Made by a program: the position numbers and the translations under genes
DNA from: Avichristensenella sp031549905
GTDB lineage: Bacteria > Bacillota > Clostridia > Christensenellales > Aristaeellaceae
Assembly (NCBI GenBank): GCA_031549905.1
Contig: JAVBPC010000011.1
Coordinates: 1-64,000, forward strand
Direction of reading: 5' to 3'
DNA: 64,000 bases
Notes under the pieces: generated by a model
What the model saw: the letters and a program-made list of their open reading frames with translations, nothing else
What the model was told of the DNA's origin: nothing
Database searches by the model: none
In this document: in pieces, positions 53,547 to 62,613 of the stretch
Position numbering within the stretch: the stretch's first letter is position 1
Layout of the letters: the number at the start of each line of letters is the position of its first letter

Positions 53547-53633
53547 GAGGGTTTTGATCATAAACGTTCTATTCGATAGACGGGAATTTGCTAACACATA
53601 TTGGAGTAGCACAAGAACTGCCTCGGCAGATAA

Positions 53634-54743
53634 TCAAGTGTTGTCAATTTGGGGATTTACTTTAGATGCCTTCCATCTAGTTGCGAAACGGATAGCTTCG
53701 TCCAGAGCGCGTAGAATCTTTTGAATTTCTGAAAGGAAGTCTTCTGATTCTTCACCGAATGCATCATGCAAAGTCGAATAAGCTTCGGCTGCACTATCCA
53801 TGGACTGTTCAACATATGTGTCTAAGTCTTCATCATAAGCCTCGAATGCATGCTCTTCTTCCAGAATATCATTTGCCTCTCTCTCCATATCAAAATCGAC
53901 AAGTTGATATAGTGTGCCATCCTCAGAAACTATCCCCTTTAACCAATCAATACTGAGGCTGTCAAAAAGCCCTTTGAGCTTTTCAAGATCGTCATTATAA
54001 TCATCGTTCCTTTCGTCATATGTATCATCTGCATATTGGCATACAGACTCAAGTTCATCGAGATCTAAATAGAGGGCTTCGAGGTCACTCGTGTCTATGA
54101 ATACAGAATCCGCAACCACAAGTTTTGTTCTTTCATAATCTGTATACAAATCTTCCATCATTTTATGATGGTGATGACTGAATTTTGCATGAAGAGCCAA
54201 AACAAAAAGCCGAAAGGCGCTGAAATTTTCATCGAAATACGAAAGGGATTCACTCTGTACTTTATCAAAGAAATCAGCATACAACTCCCGAATGAAGTCT
54301 TTATCTTCGATCAAAATCCCCGCTTCAATATTTTTGGCGCTCTCGTTAGAGTAATTTGCCGATCCGATATAAACAATGTTTTCTGTACCAATCAATTTCG
54401 CGTGATTGTTCACATTGAAAAAAGGAGTGAACCGACTTGAAAATCCATCTGGGTCTAACTTGGAAATGTAAATACGAAGATTGTTCCTTGCAGTAGAACG
54501 CATACCATGACCAGCGCTAGTGTCAAAATATTCTTTCATGCGAGAAGGCACATTCGTTATCAATTGAATATCCGCGCCAACATTCTTTAGTGAATCCATA
54601 AGCGCGTCGTATCGCTCATTTTTAGAGATATTGTATGTTATGATTCTGATGGTTTTCGCAGTCGGAAAATCATCAAGAACTTCCCTATAGTTCAAATCTC
54701 CATCCAGTGAGACAAACCTTCCGCCAGTAAACGAAAGCTCCAC
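53634..54743 (-). CDS. Phospholipase-D-like nuclease family protein (moron)
   Basis: A 369-residue protein with one HKD motif: His114, Lys116 and GSAN (127-130) in NNHAKLIGT-N5-IGSANYSNES, as in PLD-superfamily nucleases that work as dimers. The C-terminal ~200 residues are acidic and helical, of unknown fold. GTG 54743 is chosen because AAAGGAGG lies 8 bases upstream; the frame is open further up but without a ribosome site. Codon use is AT-rich, unlike the GC-rich tail genes around it. It carries its own promoter and terminator. No structural role is known for such proteins; an anti-phage or superinfection-exclusion function is inferred. Confidence 0.78.
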   Translation of the reverse strand: MELSFTGGRFVSLDGDLNYREVLDDFPTAKTIRIITYNISKNERYDALMDSLKNVGADIQLITNVPSRMKEYFDTSAGHGMRSTARNNLRIYISKLDPDGFSSRFTPFFNVNNHAKLIGTENIVYIGSANYSNESAKNIEAGILIEDKDFIRELYADFFDKVQSESLSYFDENFSAFRLFVLALHAKFSHHHHKMMEDLYTDYERTKLVVADSVFIDTSDLEALYLDLDELESVCQYADDTYDERNDDYNDDLEKLKGLFDSLSIDWLKGIVSEDGTLYQLVDFDMEREANDILEEEHAFEAYDEDLDTYVEQSMDSAAEAYSTLHDAFGEESEDFLSEIQKILRALDEAIRFATRWKASKVNPQIDNT

Positions 54744-54817
54744 GTGTATTTCCTCCTTTCGCAAGCTGATGGCCGAGCTGTCCCGAAGCTTCAGGCACAC
54801 AAAACCATCGCAAAATT

Positions 54818-54877
54818 CCAATTTGTCTGCCACAAGGTTTTCGCAATCAGAATACCATGCAACAGACAAATTGGCAA
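54818..54877 (-). promoter_or_regulatory. Promoter of PLD-like cargo gene with inverted repeat
   Basis: Minus strand TTGCCA (54877-54872), 17 bases, TATTCT (54854-54849), starting right after the tape measure gene. CAGACAAATTGG (54863-54874) and its perfect inverse CCAATTTGTCTG (54818-54829) flank the start region, 45 bp apart. They could be operators or form a stem. Confidence 0.5.
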
Positions 54878-54879
54878 TA

Positions 54880-57800
54880 TCAACCTATCGCCCTCGCAAT
54901 CTGCCGGAACTGCCGCGCCGCCTCCCGCTGCTGGGCTGCATAGCTGGTTTCGTTGGCATAGATATGCTGCGTGACCTGCACGTTAGGCGCGCCGCTCACC
55001 GGTTCCCGGTTGCCAAACGCGGCAACTAACGCCGCCAGCAGCGATTCCTCCCGCGCGCCCTTCGCCTGATCCGCCTCCCGTAGCACCTCCCGCATGCCCT
55101 GCTTGAGCCGCACGGACATCTCCTGCCAGAGCGTGTTCAGCGGCAGGATGGCCTCTGGGCCGGCCTCGCCGACGCCCTGTAGCCCGGCGTTTGGGGTATT
55201 GAAAATCGTCGGCTTGTCGAAAATGCCGCCTAGCGCGTTCCAGTTCAACGACAGCGACGGCAGCTTGATGCCCCAGCCGATTTCCTTCCAGGTCACATCG
55301 ATCTTGGGCAGCTTGAAGGACGGCAGCTTCCATTCAAACGAGAATAGCCCCTTGAACCATTCCACCTTCTCGGTCAGCCAGGTGGATACCGCCTCGATGG
55401 GTGCCTTGAAGATGCCAGTCACGCCATCCCAAGCCGTTTTGACACCGGCTTTGATGGACTCCCAGGCATTCACGATCCCTTCCTTCGCGCCGGTGATCAA
55501 GCTGGTGACAGTGGACGTGATGCCCGTCCAGACAGTGGACGCGGTGGTTTTCAGCGTTGTCCAACCGGTGGAAATGCCGGTGGATATGGTCGTCCACGCG
55601 TTCTGGATACCCGCCTTTGCAGTATCCACCGCGTTCTTTACGTTGGTGCAGATGGTATTCCATGCGGTGGTAGCGGTGGTCTTGAAGGTATCCCACGCGC
55701 CGGAGATCGCCGAGGTGATATTGGTCCAGGCGGTGGTCGCGCCGGTTTTGATACCGTCCCACAGCCCGCTAAAGAAGGTGGTCAGTGCATCCCAAATCCC
55801 GGATGCGCCATCGCAGACGCCTTGCCAGACACCGTTCAGCCAGGTGGTAAAGGCGGCCCAGGCGGTGCTGGCCGCAGCGGAGATACCCGCCCATAGGTCC
55901 GAGAAAAAGGAACTCAGATTCACGCCAAATGCCGATGCCACAGCGCATATGCCGTCCCAAAACCCGGTCAGGAAAGCCCAAATGCCGGTGAAGATATTGA
56001 TAAAAAAGTCGCCAAAGGAGATGACGGCGTTCTTGACCATCTCCCACGCGCCGGAGAAATCCCCGTTGAGCAGGGCGATCACCGCGCCGATGATGTTCAG
56101 TACCACATCAACGGCATTAATCACCGCCTCGATCAGCGGCCCCAAGGCGTTCAGGATGCCGTTGACCACGCCGATGACCACCGTCACTATGCCGCCCAGC
56201 AGCACTCCGATGGTTATGATCAGCGGTTCAAGGAAGTTCCAGATTTGCAGGAACACACTCTGTACGGTCTCCCAGAGCTTGCCCAGCGCCTCCTTCACCG
56301 GCTCCATAGACTCCTTGAACCGGGTAAAGGTATTCTCAAATACAGCCTTCACGTTCTCGAAGGTCGCGCAGATTTGTGCCCAGATCGCGTCCATTTTGGC
56401 GCGAAATTCCTCGTTGGTGTTATAAAGCGTGACGAAGATCGCCACCAGCCCGGCGATAGCCGCAACCACAATCCCTATCGGGCCGGTTAGGAGCGCCAAC
56501 GCCTTGCCCAACAACCCCACGGCGGTTTGCGAGCCGCCGATGGCCTTGGCCAGCGGAGCCAACACCTTCATAATCGTGCCGACGCTGGGGACCACCTTGC
56601 CCATCACCACCAGCAGCGGACCGATAGCGGCAGCCACAGCTGCCACCTTCACGATAGTTTCCTTCTGTTCGGCAGACAGCCCCTGCAGCCATTCGATGAG
56701 GCCGCGTAGTTTATCCACGACCTTCATCATCACCGGGATCATGACCTCGGAAAACTGGATGGCCAGATTATTGGCGGCATTCTTGAGCATGGTCAGTTGG
56801 CTCTCAGTAGTAACGTACCGCTGATTGGCCTCATTTTGCAGCGCGGTATTCTCTTCCCAGGCGGTGTTGGCCATGTCCTGCGCCTCGGCGAACAGGTCGG
56901 TTGCCCCGGTAGCGCGGAGGATCGCGTCCCGGAGACGCACCTCGGTGATGCCCATCTCGTCCAAGGTGACGATGGCGCTACCGCCATTTTCTTCAATGCT
57001 TTTGAGGCCTTGGAGGAACTTGATCATCGCCCCGGCTGCGTCCTCGCCATAGGCCTTAGCAAACTGCTCGGCGGTCATGCCGGTGGCGGCGGCGAACTGA
57101 TCCAGATCGGAGGCCGAGGACATAAAGCCCTTCAGCTCGGTCGTGGTCAGCCCCATCTTGGAGGCCAGCGCCTTGAACGCCTTGCCGTCCTGGTCGGCCA
57201 GCAATTGCAGTTCCCGCAGGCTCATGCCAGTTTTGTCAATGACCTCTTTGCCCTTGATGCCTGTTTCAGCCGCGACCTTCATGTTGATCATGAGCTTCGA
57301 GAAGGCGCTGCCACCGGCCTCGGCTTCGATACCTACGCTGCTCAGCGCGGTAGCGAAGGCCACGATCTGCGATACACTCATGCCCAGCTGGGTGCCCGCG
57401 CCGGCCACGCGCATGGACATCTGCAGGATGTCGTTTTCCGTGGTGGCGAAATTGTTGCCCAAAGCAACGATGGAGCTGCCCAGCTTATCCACGTTGCCTA
57501 TATCCATGCCGGTGATGTTGGCAAATTGCGCGAACATGGTGGCCGCTTCCTCTTGGGTCAGGTTGGTGCTGACACCCAGGGCCGCGATCACTTCGGTGAA
57601 CTTTTTTAGGCTATCCGTGCCGCGCACACCCAGCTGACCGACCAACTCCATGATGCCGGATAGCTCAGTAGTGCTAGCGGGAATGCGTTCGCTCATCTCC
57701 TTGATGGCTGTGCTTAATTCCTGAAACTCTGGCTCCGTCGCGTCGACGGTTTTGCGAACACCGGCAAAGGCCGACTCAAATTCCACCCCTGCCTGAATCG

Positions 57801-58311
57801 CCTTGGTACCCAGCGCCACAATGGGCGCGGTGACGGTCAGCGATAGCTTGGTACCCAGGGCGGTCATGGACTTGCCGGCGTTTTGCAGCTTGTCGCCCAC
57901 GTTTTCAAGGTTGACGCCGAGCTTATACCAGCCGTTCTGGTTCAGCTTGATCTGGCTATTGACCGCACCCAGCGCCTGCTCGGTTTGGGCGAGCTTGCTG
58001 CGGGCCTCCTCCAGCCTTGCTCCCAGCTTTTTCGTCTCCTCGGCATCCTCGCCCTTGACGCGTTTTGATTCCTCATAGGCTTTTTCGAGTTGATCGACCT
58101 TCTCCTTTTGGAGCTGCATGCGATTGGTCAGGGTTTCGGCGGAGGTTTTCAGCTGGCCGACCACTTTGTTGAAATCGGTGAGCCCTGTGGATGAGGAGCG
58201 GAAAGAAGTTTGCACCTTGCCCATCTGGGTTTCCAGCCGGGAGAGCGCATCGTCGAACTTGCTGCTGTCCAGCGAGAGGCGAACGATCAGGTCGCCCAGT
58301 TCCTTGGCCAC
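54880..58311 (-). CDS. Phage tail tape measure protein
   Basis: A 1143-residue tape measure protein that sets tail length and helps DNA injection. The N-terminal ~130 residues form a coiled coil (MQLQKEKVDQLEKAYEESKR); a TP901-like core follows (GVEFESAFAGVRKTVDATEP, ATNLTQEEAATMFAQFANIT-type segment), with hydrophobic stretches near 610-660 and 700-760 and Trp-rich repeats (TTAWTNITSAISGAWDTFKT) near 850-960. The start is GTG 58311, 8 bases after GGGAGG; GTG 58320 overlaps that site. Confidence 0.92.
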   Translation of the reverse strand: MAKELGDLIVRLSLDSSKFDDALSRLETQMGKVQTSFRSSSTGLTDFNKVVGQLKTSAETLTNRMQLQKEKVDQLEKAYEESKRVKGEDAEETKKLGARLEEARSKLAQTEQALGAVNSQIKLNQNGWYKLGVNLENVGDKLQNAGKSMTALGTKLSLTVTAPIVALGTKAIQAGVEFESAFAGVRKTVDATEPEFQELSTAIKEMSERIPASTTELSGIMELVGQLGVRGTDSLKKFTEVIAALGVSTNLTQEEAATMFAQFANITGMDIGNVDKLGSSIVALGNNFATTENDILQMSMRVAGAGTQLGMSVSQIVAFATALSSVGIEAEAGGSAFSKLMINMKVAAETGIKGKEVIDKTGMSLRELQLLADQDGKAFKALASKMGLTTTELKGFMSSASDLDQFAAATGMTAEQFAKAYGEDAAGAMIKFLQGLKSIEENGGSAIVTLDEMGITEVRLRDAILRATGATDLFAEAQDMANTAWEENTALQNEANQRYVTTESQLTMLKNAANNLAIQFSEVMIPVMMKVVDKLRGLIEWLQGLSAEQKETIVKVAAVAAAIGPLLVVMGKVVPSVGTIMKVLAPLAKAIGGSQTAVGLLGKALALLTGPIGIVVAAIAGLVAIFVTLYNTNEEFRAKMDAIWAQICATFENVKAVFENTFTRFKESMEPVKEALGKLWETVQSVFLQIWNFLEPLIITIGVLLGGIVTVVIGVVNGILNALGPLIEAVINAVDVVLNIIGAVIALLNGDFSGAWEMVKNAVISFGDFFINIFTGIWAFLTGFWDGICAVASAFGVNLSSFFSDLWAGISAAASTAWAAFTTWLNGVWQGVCDGASGIWDALTTFFSGLWDGIKTGATTAWTNITSAISGAWDTFKTTATTAWNTICTNVKNAVDTAKAGIQNAWTTISTGISTGWTTLKTTASTVWTGITSTVTSLITGAKEGIVNAWESIKAGVKTAWDGVTGIFKAPIEAVSTWLTEKVEWFKGLFSFEWKLPSFKLPKIDVTWKEIGWGIKLPSLSLNWNALGGIFDKPTIFNTPNAGLQGVGEAGPEAILPLNTLWQEMSVRLKQGMREVLREADQAKGAREESLLAALVAAFGNREPVSGAPNVQVTQHIYANETSYAAQQREAARQFRQIARAIG

Positions 58312-58329
58312 GGAGGTCACCTCCCTTCG

Positions 58330-58527
58330 CTAGAGCGGTCGTTTATCGCGAGATTGCTTGTTGTTCATGCGGCAGTGACAACAAAAAAGCGCATGCACCT
58401 TTCGCAAAGTGCAGCGCCAAAAGAGGGATTCCGGCATCCGCAGGACCACCGTGCCGATATAAAACAGCGTCACCCAGTCGAGCATCTCAGCACTGGGTGA
58501 CGCCGCGTCGGCGAAGGAGTCCCACAT
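58330..58527 (-). CDS. Tail assembly chaperone, second part
   Basis: A 65-residue protein. MLDWVTLFYIGTVVLRMPES followed by FWRCTLRKVHALF resembles the small second chaperone (gpT-like) found between the first chaperone and tape measure in siphophages. It begins 5 bases after the stop of the preceding frame, in the -1 frame, which stays open upstream, so a frameshifted fusion product is possible. No classical slippery heptamer is seen. Confidence 0.6.
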   Translation of the reverse strand: MWDSFADAASPSAEMLDWVTLFYIGTVVLRMPESLFWRCTLRKVHALFCCHCRMNNKQSRDKRPL

Positions 58528-58532
58528 CGCCG

Positions 58533-58874
58533 TTAGGTAGGGTCGGCGGGCGCGGTCTCCTGGGCTGCGGCCTCACCGCTGGGCATCGCGTCCAGCAGCG
58601 CCTTGGAGATAGCGTCCATCACGACTTCGAGGTTTTGCATGGTAACCATGCCGCCAACCTGCTTAGCAGTGAGGCTCTCGTCCTCATGCAGCAGCCCCGC
58701 CCATAGCAACGTGCGCGCCGCTTTCATGGAGCCGGTTTGCATCGCTTTGAAGGCGGCATCCATGCTGCCGTACACCTCCTCCAGCTCCGAGAAGCTGTTC
58801 AAGTCGTAGAGCCGCATGCGGGGTTTGTCCAGTTGAATGGCGATGGCGGCGGATTTGATATCTTGAAGGGACAT
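58533..58874 (-). CDS. Tail assembly chaperone, first part
   Basis: A 113-residue protein between major tail and tape measure genes. It reads MSLQDIKSAAIAIQLDKPRM, then YDLNSFSELEEVYGSMDAAF and RTLLWAGLLHEDESLTAKQV, the pattern of gpG-like or Gp13-like tail assembly chaperones. AAAGGAGGCCGCACC precedes the ATG. Such proteins coat the tape measure protein during tail assembly. Confidence 0.75.
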   Translation of the reverse strand: MSLQDIKSAAIAIQLDKPRMRLYDLNSFSELEEVYGSMDAAFKAMQTGSMKAARTLLWAGLLHEDESLTAKQVGGMVTMQNLEVVMDAISKALLDAMPSGEAAAQETAPADPT

Positions 58875-58892
58875 GGTGCGGCCTCCTTTATC

Positions 58893-59477
58893 TTACGGCT
58901 CCTCGGGTTCCGGCTCGGCGGGCGGCGGGGTTGGGTACACGGACTTGAACCAGAAATCCGCCGCGGTAAAACCGGGGTCGCCGCTGTCGGCGATGATCTG
59001 CCAGTTGCCGTCGTGCTCGCGCTTGATGAAGGTGCCGGACAGCTTGGGCAACCGCCAGGCGGCGCTGTCGGTGGATGTAGCGTATTCGTCCTCCACGAGA
59101 GAGAACTTGCCCTTGTACAGCCACACGAATCGGAACCGGCCCGGCTGGGGCTGGCTCAGGAACCCAATGGCCAGATAGGGCGGCTCATCGGTGTCCTTCA
59201 TGGTCATCACGCCATCCTGGTAGGTATGGCCGAGCAGGGCGGCCTGCGCCTTGATGGGCAGTGTCGCCAGTTCCAGTTCCAGCGTAATGTCGCCCAGGGC
59301 ATTGGCGATGTCAAAAACGCCATCATCCGCATAAAGCTTCTCCTGATTGGAGGACGGGCTGATCTTCGCGGATATCGCGCCGACCAGAGGCTTCGGGGCC
59401 TGATACTCCAGCTTCGCGGCGGTATCGGTGGTCAGAATCGCGTAATGCAGATTCCGCAAGGATTGTCTTTGGGTCAT
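58893..59477 (-). CDS. Major tail protein
   Basis: A 194-residue tail tube protein. RNLHYAILTTDTAAKLEYQA, ISAKISPSSNQEKLYADDGV and TLELELATLPIKAQAALLGH are typical of phi13-type major tail proteins; the C-terminus is extended by an acidic, Pro-rich tail. AAAGGAGAAGCAT precedes ATG 59477. It follows directly on the stop of the appendage-like gene, which is an unusual neighbour for a tail tube gene. Confidence 0.85.
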   Translation of the reverse strand: MTQRQSLRNLHYAILTTDTAAKLEYQAPKPLVGAISAKISPSSNQEKLYADDGVFDIANALGDITLELELATLPIKAQAALLGHTYQDGVMTMKDTDEPPYLAIGFLSQPQPGRFRFVWLYKGKFSLVEDEYATSTDSAAWRLPKLSGTFIKREHDGNWQIIADSGDPGFTAADFWFKSVYPTPPPAEPEPEEP

Positions 59478-59488
59478 ATGCTTCTCCT

Positions 59489-60514
59489 TTACTCCCACGG
59501 GGTGGGCAGTTGGCATTTGATTTCATAGGTCGCCGACTTGACGTACACGGCGCTGGCAACCCCGTAGTTGGTCGATGCACCGCTGCCGGTAATGCCCGCG
59601 TACCCGCCGCCGTTCACGCTCACGGCATAGCTGTAGCTGTACGATCCCGTGCCGCCCGTCGCGGTGGTGATCAGCGGGAGCGTTTCGCCCACGGTCGCCT
59701 GCGTCCGCCCCACGGACAGCGTTGCCGAAAGCCCGGTCCCCGGCCCCGGTCCGCCGCCGCTGCTTGTGCTTCGGTACACCCGCCCGGTGGCGGGGTCAAT
59801 GTATGCGTTTGCCGCGCTGCTGGTGGTGTCGTTTGGGTTGATATACAACCCGGATTCCGCCGATAGCGGCAGCCGCGCCCGCACACTGCCTTCACCCAAA
59901 ATGAAATAGTCCATGTTGCCAATGCGGAAAATGAGGCCACCGGTGGCGCGCACCGTGGGGCCGAAATCCGGGTCGTCTGTGATGCTAAGGTCACCAAGCT
60001 GCACAAACCCGTTCGCGCTCAAAATGATGCTGCTTCCGTTGTGCAGAGAATCGGCACCAATCGTAAACCCGCCGATCACCCCGCCCAGCGCGCGGATGAT
60101 CCCCGTCAGCGTCAAATCCCCCGTTGCCATTTCCTGCTGAAACACCACGTCGCCGTTGCTGTTCAGGATCGTCAGCCCATTCCCGGCAAACACCAGCCGT
60201 CCGCCGTCCACCGCAGCCTGTATGCCGTCGGTCGTCACCTTGATCTCCGTCAGTTTGCCTTCCACGCCCGAAACCGTCAGCGCCAGCCCTTCCGCCGTTT
60301 CCTGAATCTCCAGCACGTTGCCTTCTGTGTCCTTGATCGTCTTGCGCACGCCGGGGGCCAAGTCCTCCAGGCGTAGCCGCCCGAACCGGCGGTATATATC
60401 GTCAAATATCTCAGAAAGCCGCACAACAAACTTTTTGCCCGCCTCACTCCAGTCAGACGGCACGTTCAGCGGCTCATATTGGTGCGTGTGATTGACATTG
60501 CTCTTGTCCGCCAT
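59489..60514 (-). CDS. Phage appendage-like protein with PKD-like C-terminus
   Basis: A 341-residue protein. The N-terminus (NVNHTHQYEPLNVPSDWSEA, VRLSEIFDDIYRRFGRLRLE) is helical; the middle has tail-fibre-like beta repeats (TGDLTLTGIIRALGGVIGGF, SSIILSANGFVQLGDLSITD) as in prophage tail endopeptidase or fibre proteins; the last ~80 residues form a PKD/Ig-like domain (VGRTQATVGETLPLITTATG). GAAGGAGGAAGACTG precedes ATG 60514, which overlaps the upstream stop codon. It may be a receptor-binding or head-fibre protein. Confidence 0.6.
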   Translation of the reverse strand: MADKSNVNHTHQYEPLNVPSDWSEAGKKFVVRLSEIFDDIYRRFGRLRLEDLAPGVRKTIKDTEGNVLEIQETAEGLALTVSGVEGKLTEIKVTTDGIQAAVDGGRLVFAGNGLTILNSNGDVVFQQEMATGDLTLTGIIRALGGVIGGFTIGADSLHNGSSIILSANGFVQLGDLSITDDPDFGPTVRATGGLIFRIGNMDYFILGEGSVRARLPLSAESGLYINPNDTTSSAANAYIDPATGRVYRSTSSGGGPGPGTGLSATLSVGRTQATVGETLPLITTATGGTGSYSYSYAVSVNGGGYAGITGSGASTNYGVASAVYVKSATYEIKCQLPTPWE

Positions 60515-61986
60515 CAGTCTTCCTCCTTCTCCGCCGTCAGCTGCAGCCCGCCCATCAGGTGCCATGCCGCACCGGCGGGCGCTTCAATCTCGAACCGGAA
60601 CCGCCGCCCGCTGCCCCCGAATGCCAGCCGCTTCACCTTCGGGTTTTCGCTTGCCGGGGCGATGTACGACTTTGTCTTCGCCTTCTTCTCCGTGCGGATC
60701 GTGATGGTCAGCCGTATCGCGGTTTTCGCTACCACGGCAAGCCGCACGGCAAACCCGCCCCACTTGCAGTCCATCCGGCCAAGGTCCAGCCAAGGCGATA
60801 CCCACCGGCACTTTTCCGCGCCGGTTTCCGCCGCGTCCTCACCCCATCGGAAAACCCGGCCCGGCTGCGTCGCTGATGTGAACAGCAGCGCGTCATCCGT
60901 CGGCAGGAAGTCCTTGACCGTCACACCGTCCCGCAGCAGCCAGGTCCTTTCCGCCAGGTTCACCACCAACACCGCGTTGTTGACGGCGCTCCCGTCCAGG
61001 GGAAGCGCGCAGAAATACTTCTCCTTATAAAAACAAGCGGTGGCATTGGTTAAAGCACCCCGGTTCATTCGCCCAAACACATCCCTGGCATACTGCTGGT
61101 AGTACGGCTCCACGGTCATCCCGTTGTACCGCAGCAGCCCGTCCATCCCCAGCAGCAGCACGTTGTCCAGCGCCACGGCTACCGTGTCCCACGCCACCGC
61201 GCCGCCGCCGTACTGCTCCTTGAAGATGTACTGGCCTGGGTCAGTGCCCAGAATCCGCCACACCCTGCTTTTCTTGAACGCCAGCAGCTGCGCGCCGAAA
61301 GGCACCAGCGCCGTGAAGCTGTCCCCATCCCATGACGGCTGCTGGATATCGCCCGCACCGTCCTCCGGGATGTCCACGTTGGGTTCCCAGTTGAACGGGT
61401 CAAAAGGCGCGGAGTACAACAGCGTGTCCGGGTCGTCGTCAATCGCGCCACCCCAGATCCTCTCCGCGTGCCGCGAAATTACCCCAAACTTCTTGGGTGT
61501 AGAGACCTGCTGAGCCGTCATGGTGTCCCCGCACACGCAGACCATCCCATCCTTTGCATTGGACAGCAGCAGGATGTCCACGGGGGCGTCAGAACCTTCC
61601 GGGTTCATTTCGTACGTCGCCCAACTCCACGCGTCCAGCGCGTACGCCTCAATGCCCTCCGGCATCCCAATCTCCTGCCATACCACGCCGCCCGGCAGCA
61701 TCCAGTACAGCTTCCCGCCAGATGCAGCCACCAGCACATCGCGCTCGCCCTCCGCCGCGTGCCATCTGCGGTGCAAGCGCATCAGGGTGCCGATGGGACC
61801 GGGCAGCGCTGCGCCCAGCATACAATGCTTCGCCGCCGGGGCCAGCACGCCGCCCGTGGTATCCACATTTACCGCCTCTGCCGCGTATCCGGCGTCCACG
61901 TTCATTTTGTCGCCATCCTGGAAAAGGCCCAGAAACTGGGGGATGCGCAGCACCGCCTCATATGCGCCCATTGATACGTTTGCCAT
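60514..61986 (-). CDS. Phage beta-propeller-like structural protein
   Basis: A 490-residue protein with repeated blades (LVAASGGKLYWMLPGGVVWQ, RIWGGAIDDDPDTLLYSAPF, KSRVWRILGTDPGQYIFKEQ, DNVLLLGMDGLLRYNGMTVE). The segment DIPEDGAGDIQ and the AERTWLLRDGVTVKDFLPTD run resemble tail-hub or stabilisation proteins encoded near N4-gp56 capsid genes. It starts at ATG 61986 behind a weak GGGGGG site. Role in head-tail connection is inferred from position. Confidence 0.6.
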   Translation of the reverse strand: MANVSMGAYEAVLRIPQFLGLFQDGDKMNVDAGYAAEAVNVDTTGGVLAPAAKHCMLGAALPGPIGTLMRLHRRWHAAEGERDVLVAASGGKLYWMLPGGVVWQEIGMPEGIEAYALDAWSWATYEMNPEGSDAPVDILLLSNAKDGMVCVCGDTMTAQQVSTPKKFGVISRHAERIWGGAIDDDPDTLLYSAPFDPFNWEPNVDIPEDGAGDIQQPSWDGDSFTALVPFGAQLLAFKKSRVWRILGTDPGQYIFKEQYGGGAVAWDTVAVALDNVLLLGMDGLLRYNGMTVEPYYQQYARDVFGRMNRGALTNATACFYKEKYFCALPLDGSAVNNAVLVVNLAERTWLLRDGVTVKDFLPTDDALLFTSATQPGRVFRWGEDAAETGAEKCRWVSPWLDLGRMDCKWGGFAVRLAVVAKTAIRLTITIRTEKKAKTKSYIAPASENPKVKRLAFGGSGRRFRFEIEAPAGAAWHLMGGLQLTAEKEED

Positions 61987-61999
61987 GTCCGCGCCCCCC

Positions 62000-62557
62000 T
62001 TATGGATAGATGTTAATAAACCGATCCCGCTTGCCCTTTGCGCCGCCCTCGGCGTATAGCCGCGCCACCATTTCCTCAACAGACTGCCGGAACGCCATCC
62101 CGCGCTGCTGCTTCTGCGGGTTCCCATTCCGGTACAGGCACCACGTCGCCCAGTCGGCAATCGCGTCATGTGTCCAGTCCGGCAGCAAGGGCGCGTCATC
62201 CTCCCCGCCCAGCACCGGGAACTCATCGTCTCCCACATGTTTCTTTTCCCACGCGTGCAGCAGCCGGTCATACCCGTCATTCACATACTGATCCAGAAAC
62301 GGCAGGAAGTCCACCAGGTCGTCCGCGTCGTTTCCGGTCTGGAACAGGGCGCGCACCTTGATCTCCTGCAGCGTCATACCCGCGGCCCCCTGCACAATCT
62401 GCATGTACACGCCGTTTACCGCCACGGGCACCACGAATTCCTGATTTGCATTCTCCCTGTCCGTGATGGGTAGCCGCACGCCCACCTTGGGTGCGTCGTT
62501 CAGCACGTCCAGCATGGATTTTTTCTCTGCAACAGCTTCCACCTTGTTTACCATCAT
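62000..62557 (-). CDS. Phage head completion/adaptor-like protein
   Basis: A 185-residue protein between capsid and connector genes. It is helical with AMGMTLQEIKVRALFQTGND-like and DQYVNDGYDRLLHAWEKKHV segments, a pattern of head-tail adaptor proteins (for example P22 gp4-like tail accessory factors). AAAGGAGACA precedes the ATG. The assignment is by position and shape only. Confidence 0.55.
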   Translation of the reverse strand: MMVNKVEAVAEKKSMLDVLNDAPKVGVRLPITDRENANQEFVVPVAVNGVYMQIVQGAAGMTLQEIKVRALFQTGNDADDLVDFLPFLDQYVNDGYDRLLHAWEKKHVGDDEFPVLGGEDDAPLLPDWTHDAIADWATWCLYRNGNPQKQQRGMAFRQSVEEMVARLYAEGGAKGKRDRFINIYP

Positions 62558-62613
62558 TGTCTCCTTTCATAAATGGGCGGGAAGCTTCCGCCACCCGCTC
62601 TGTCGGTTCTTTT

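Noticed and set aside
54744..54869. N-terminal extension of the PLD-like protein starting MSVAWYSDCENL
   Set aside because: The extension overlaps the cargo gene promoter and leader; the strong ribosome site lies at GTG 54743.
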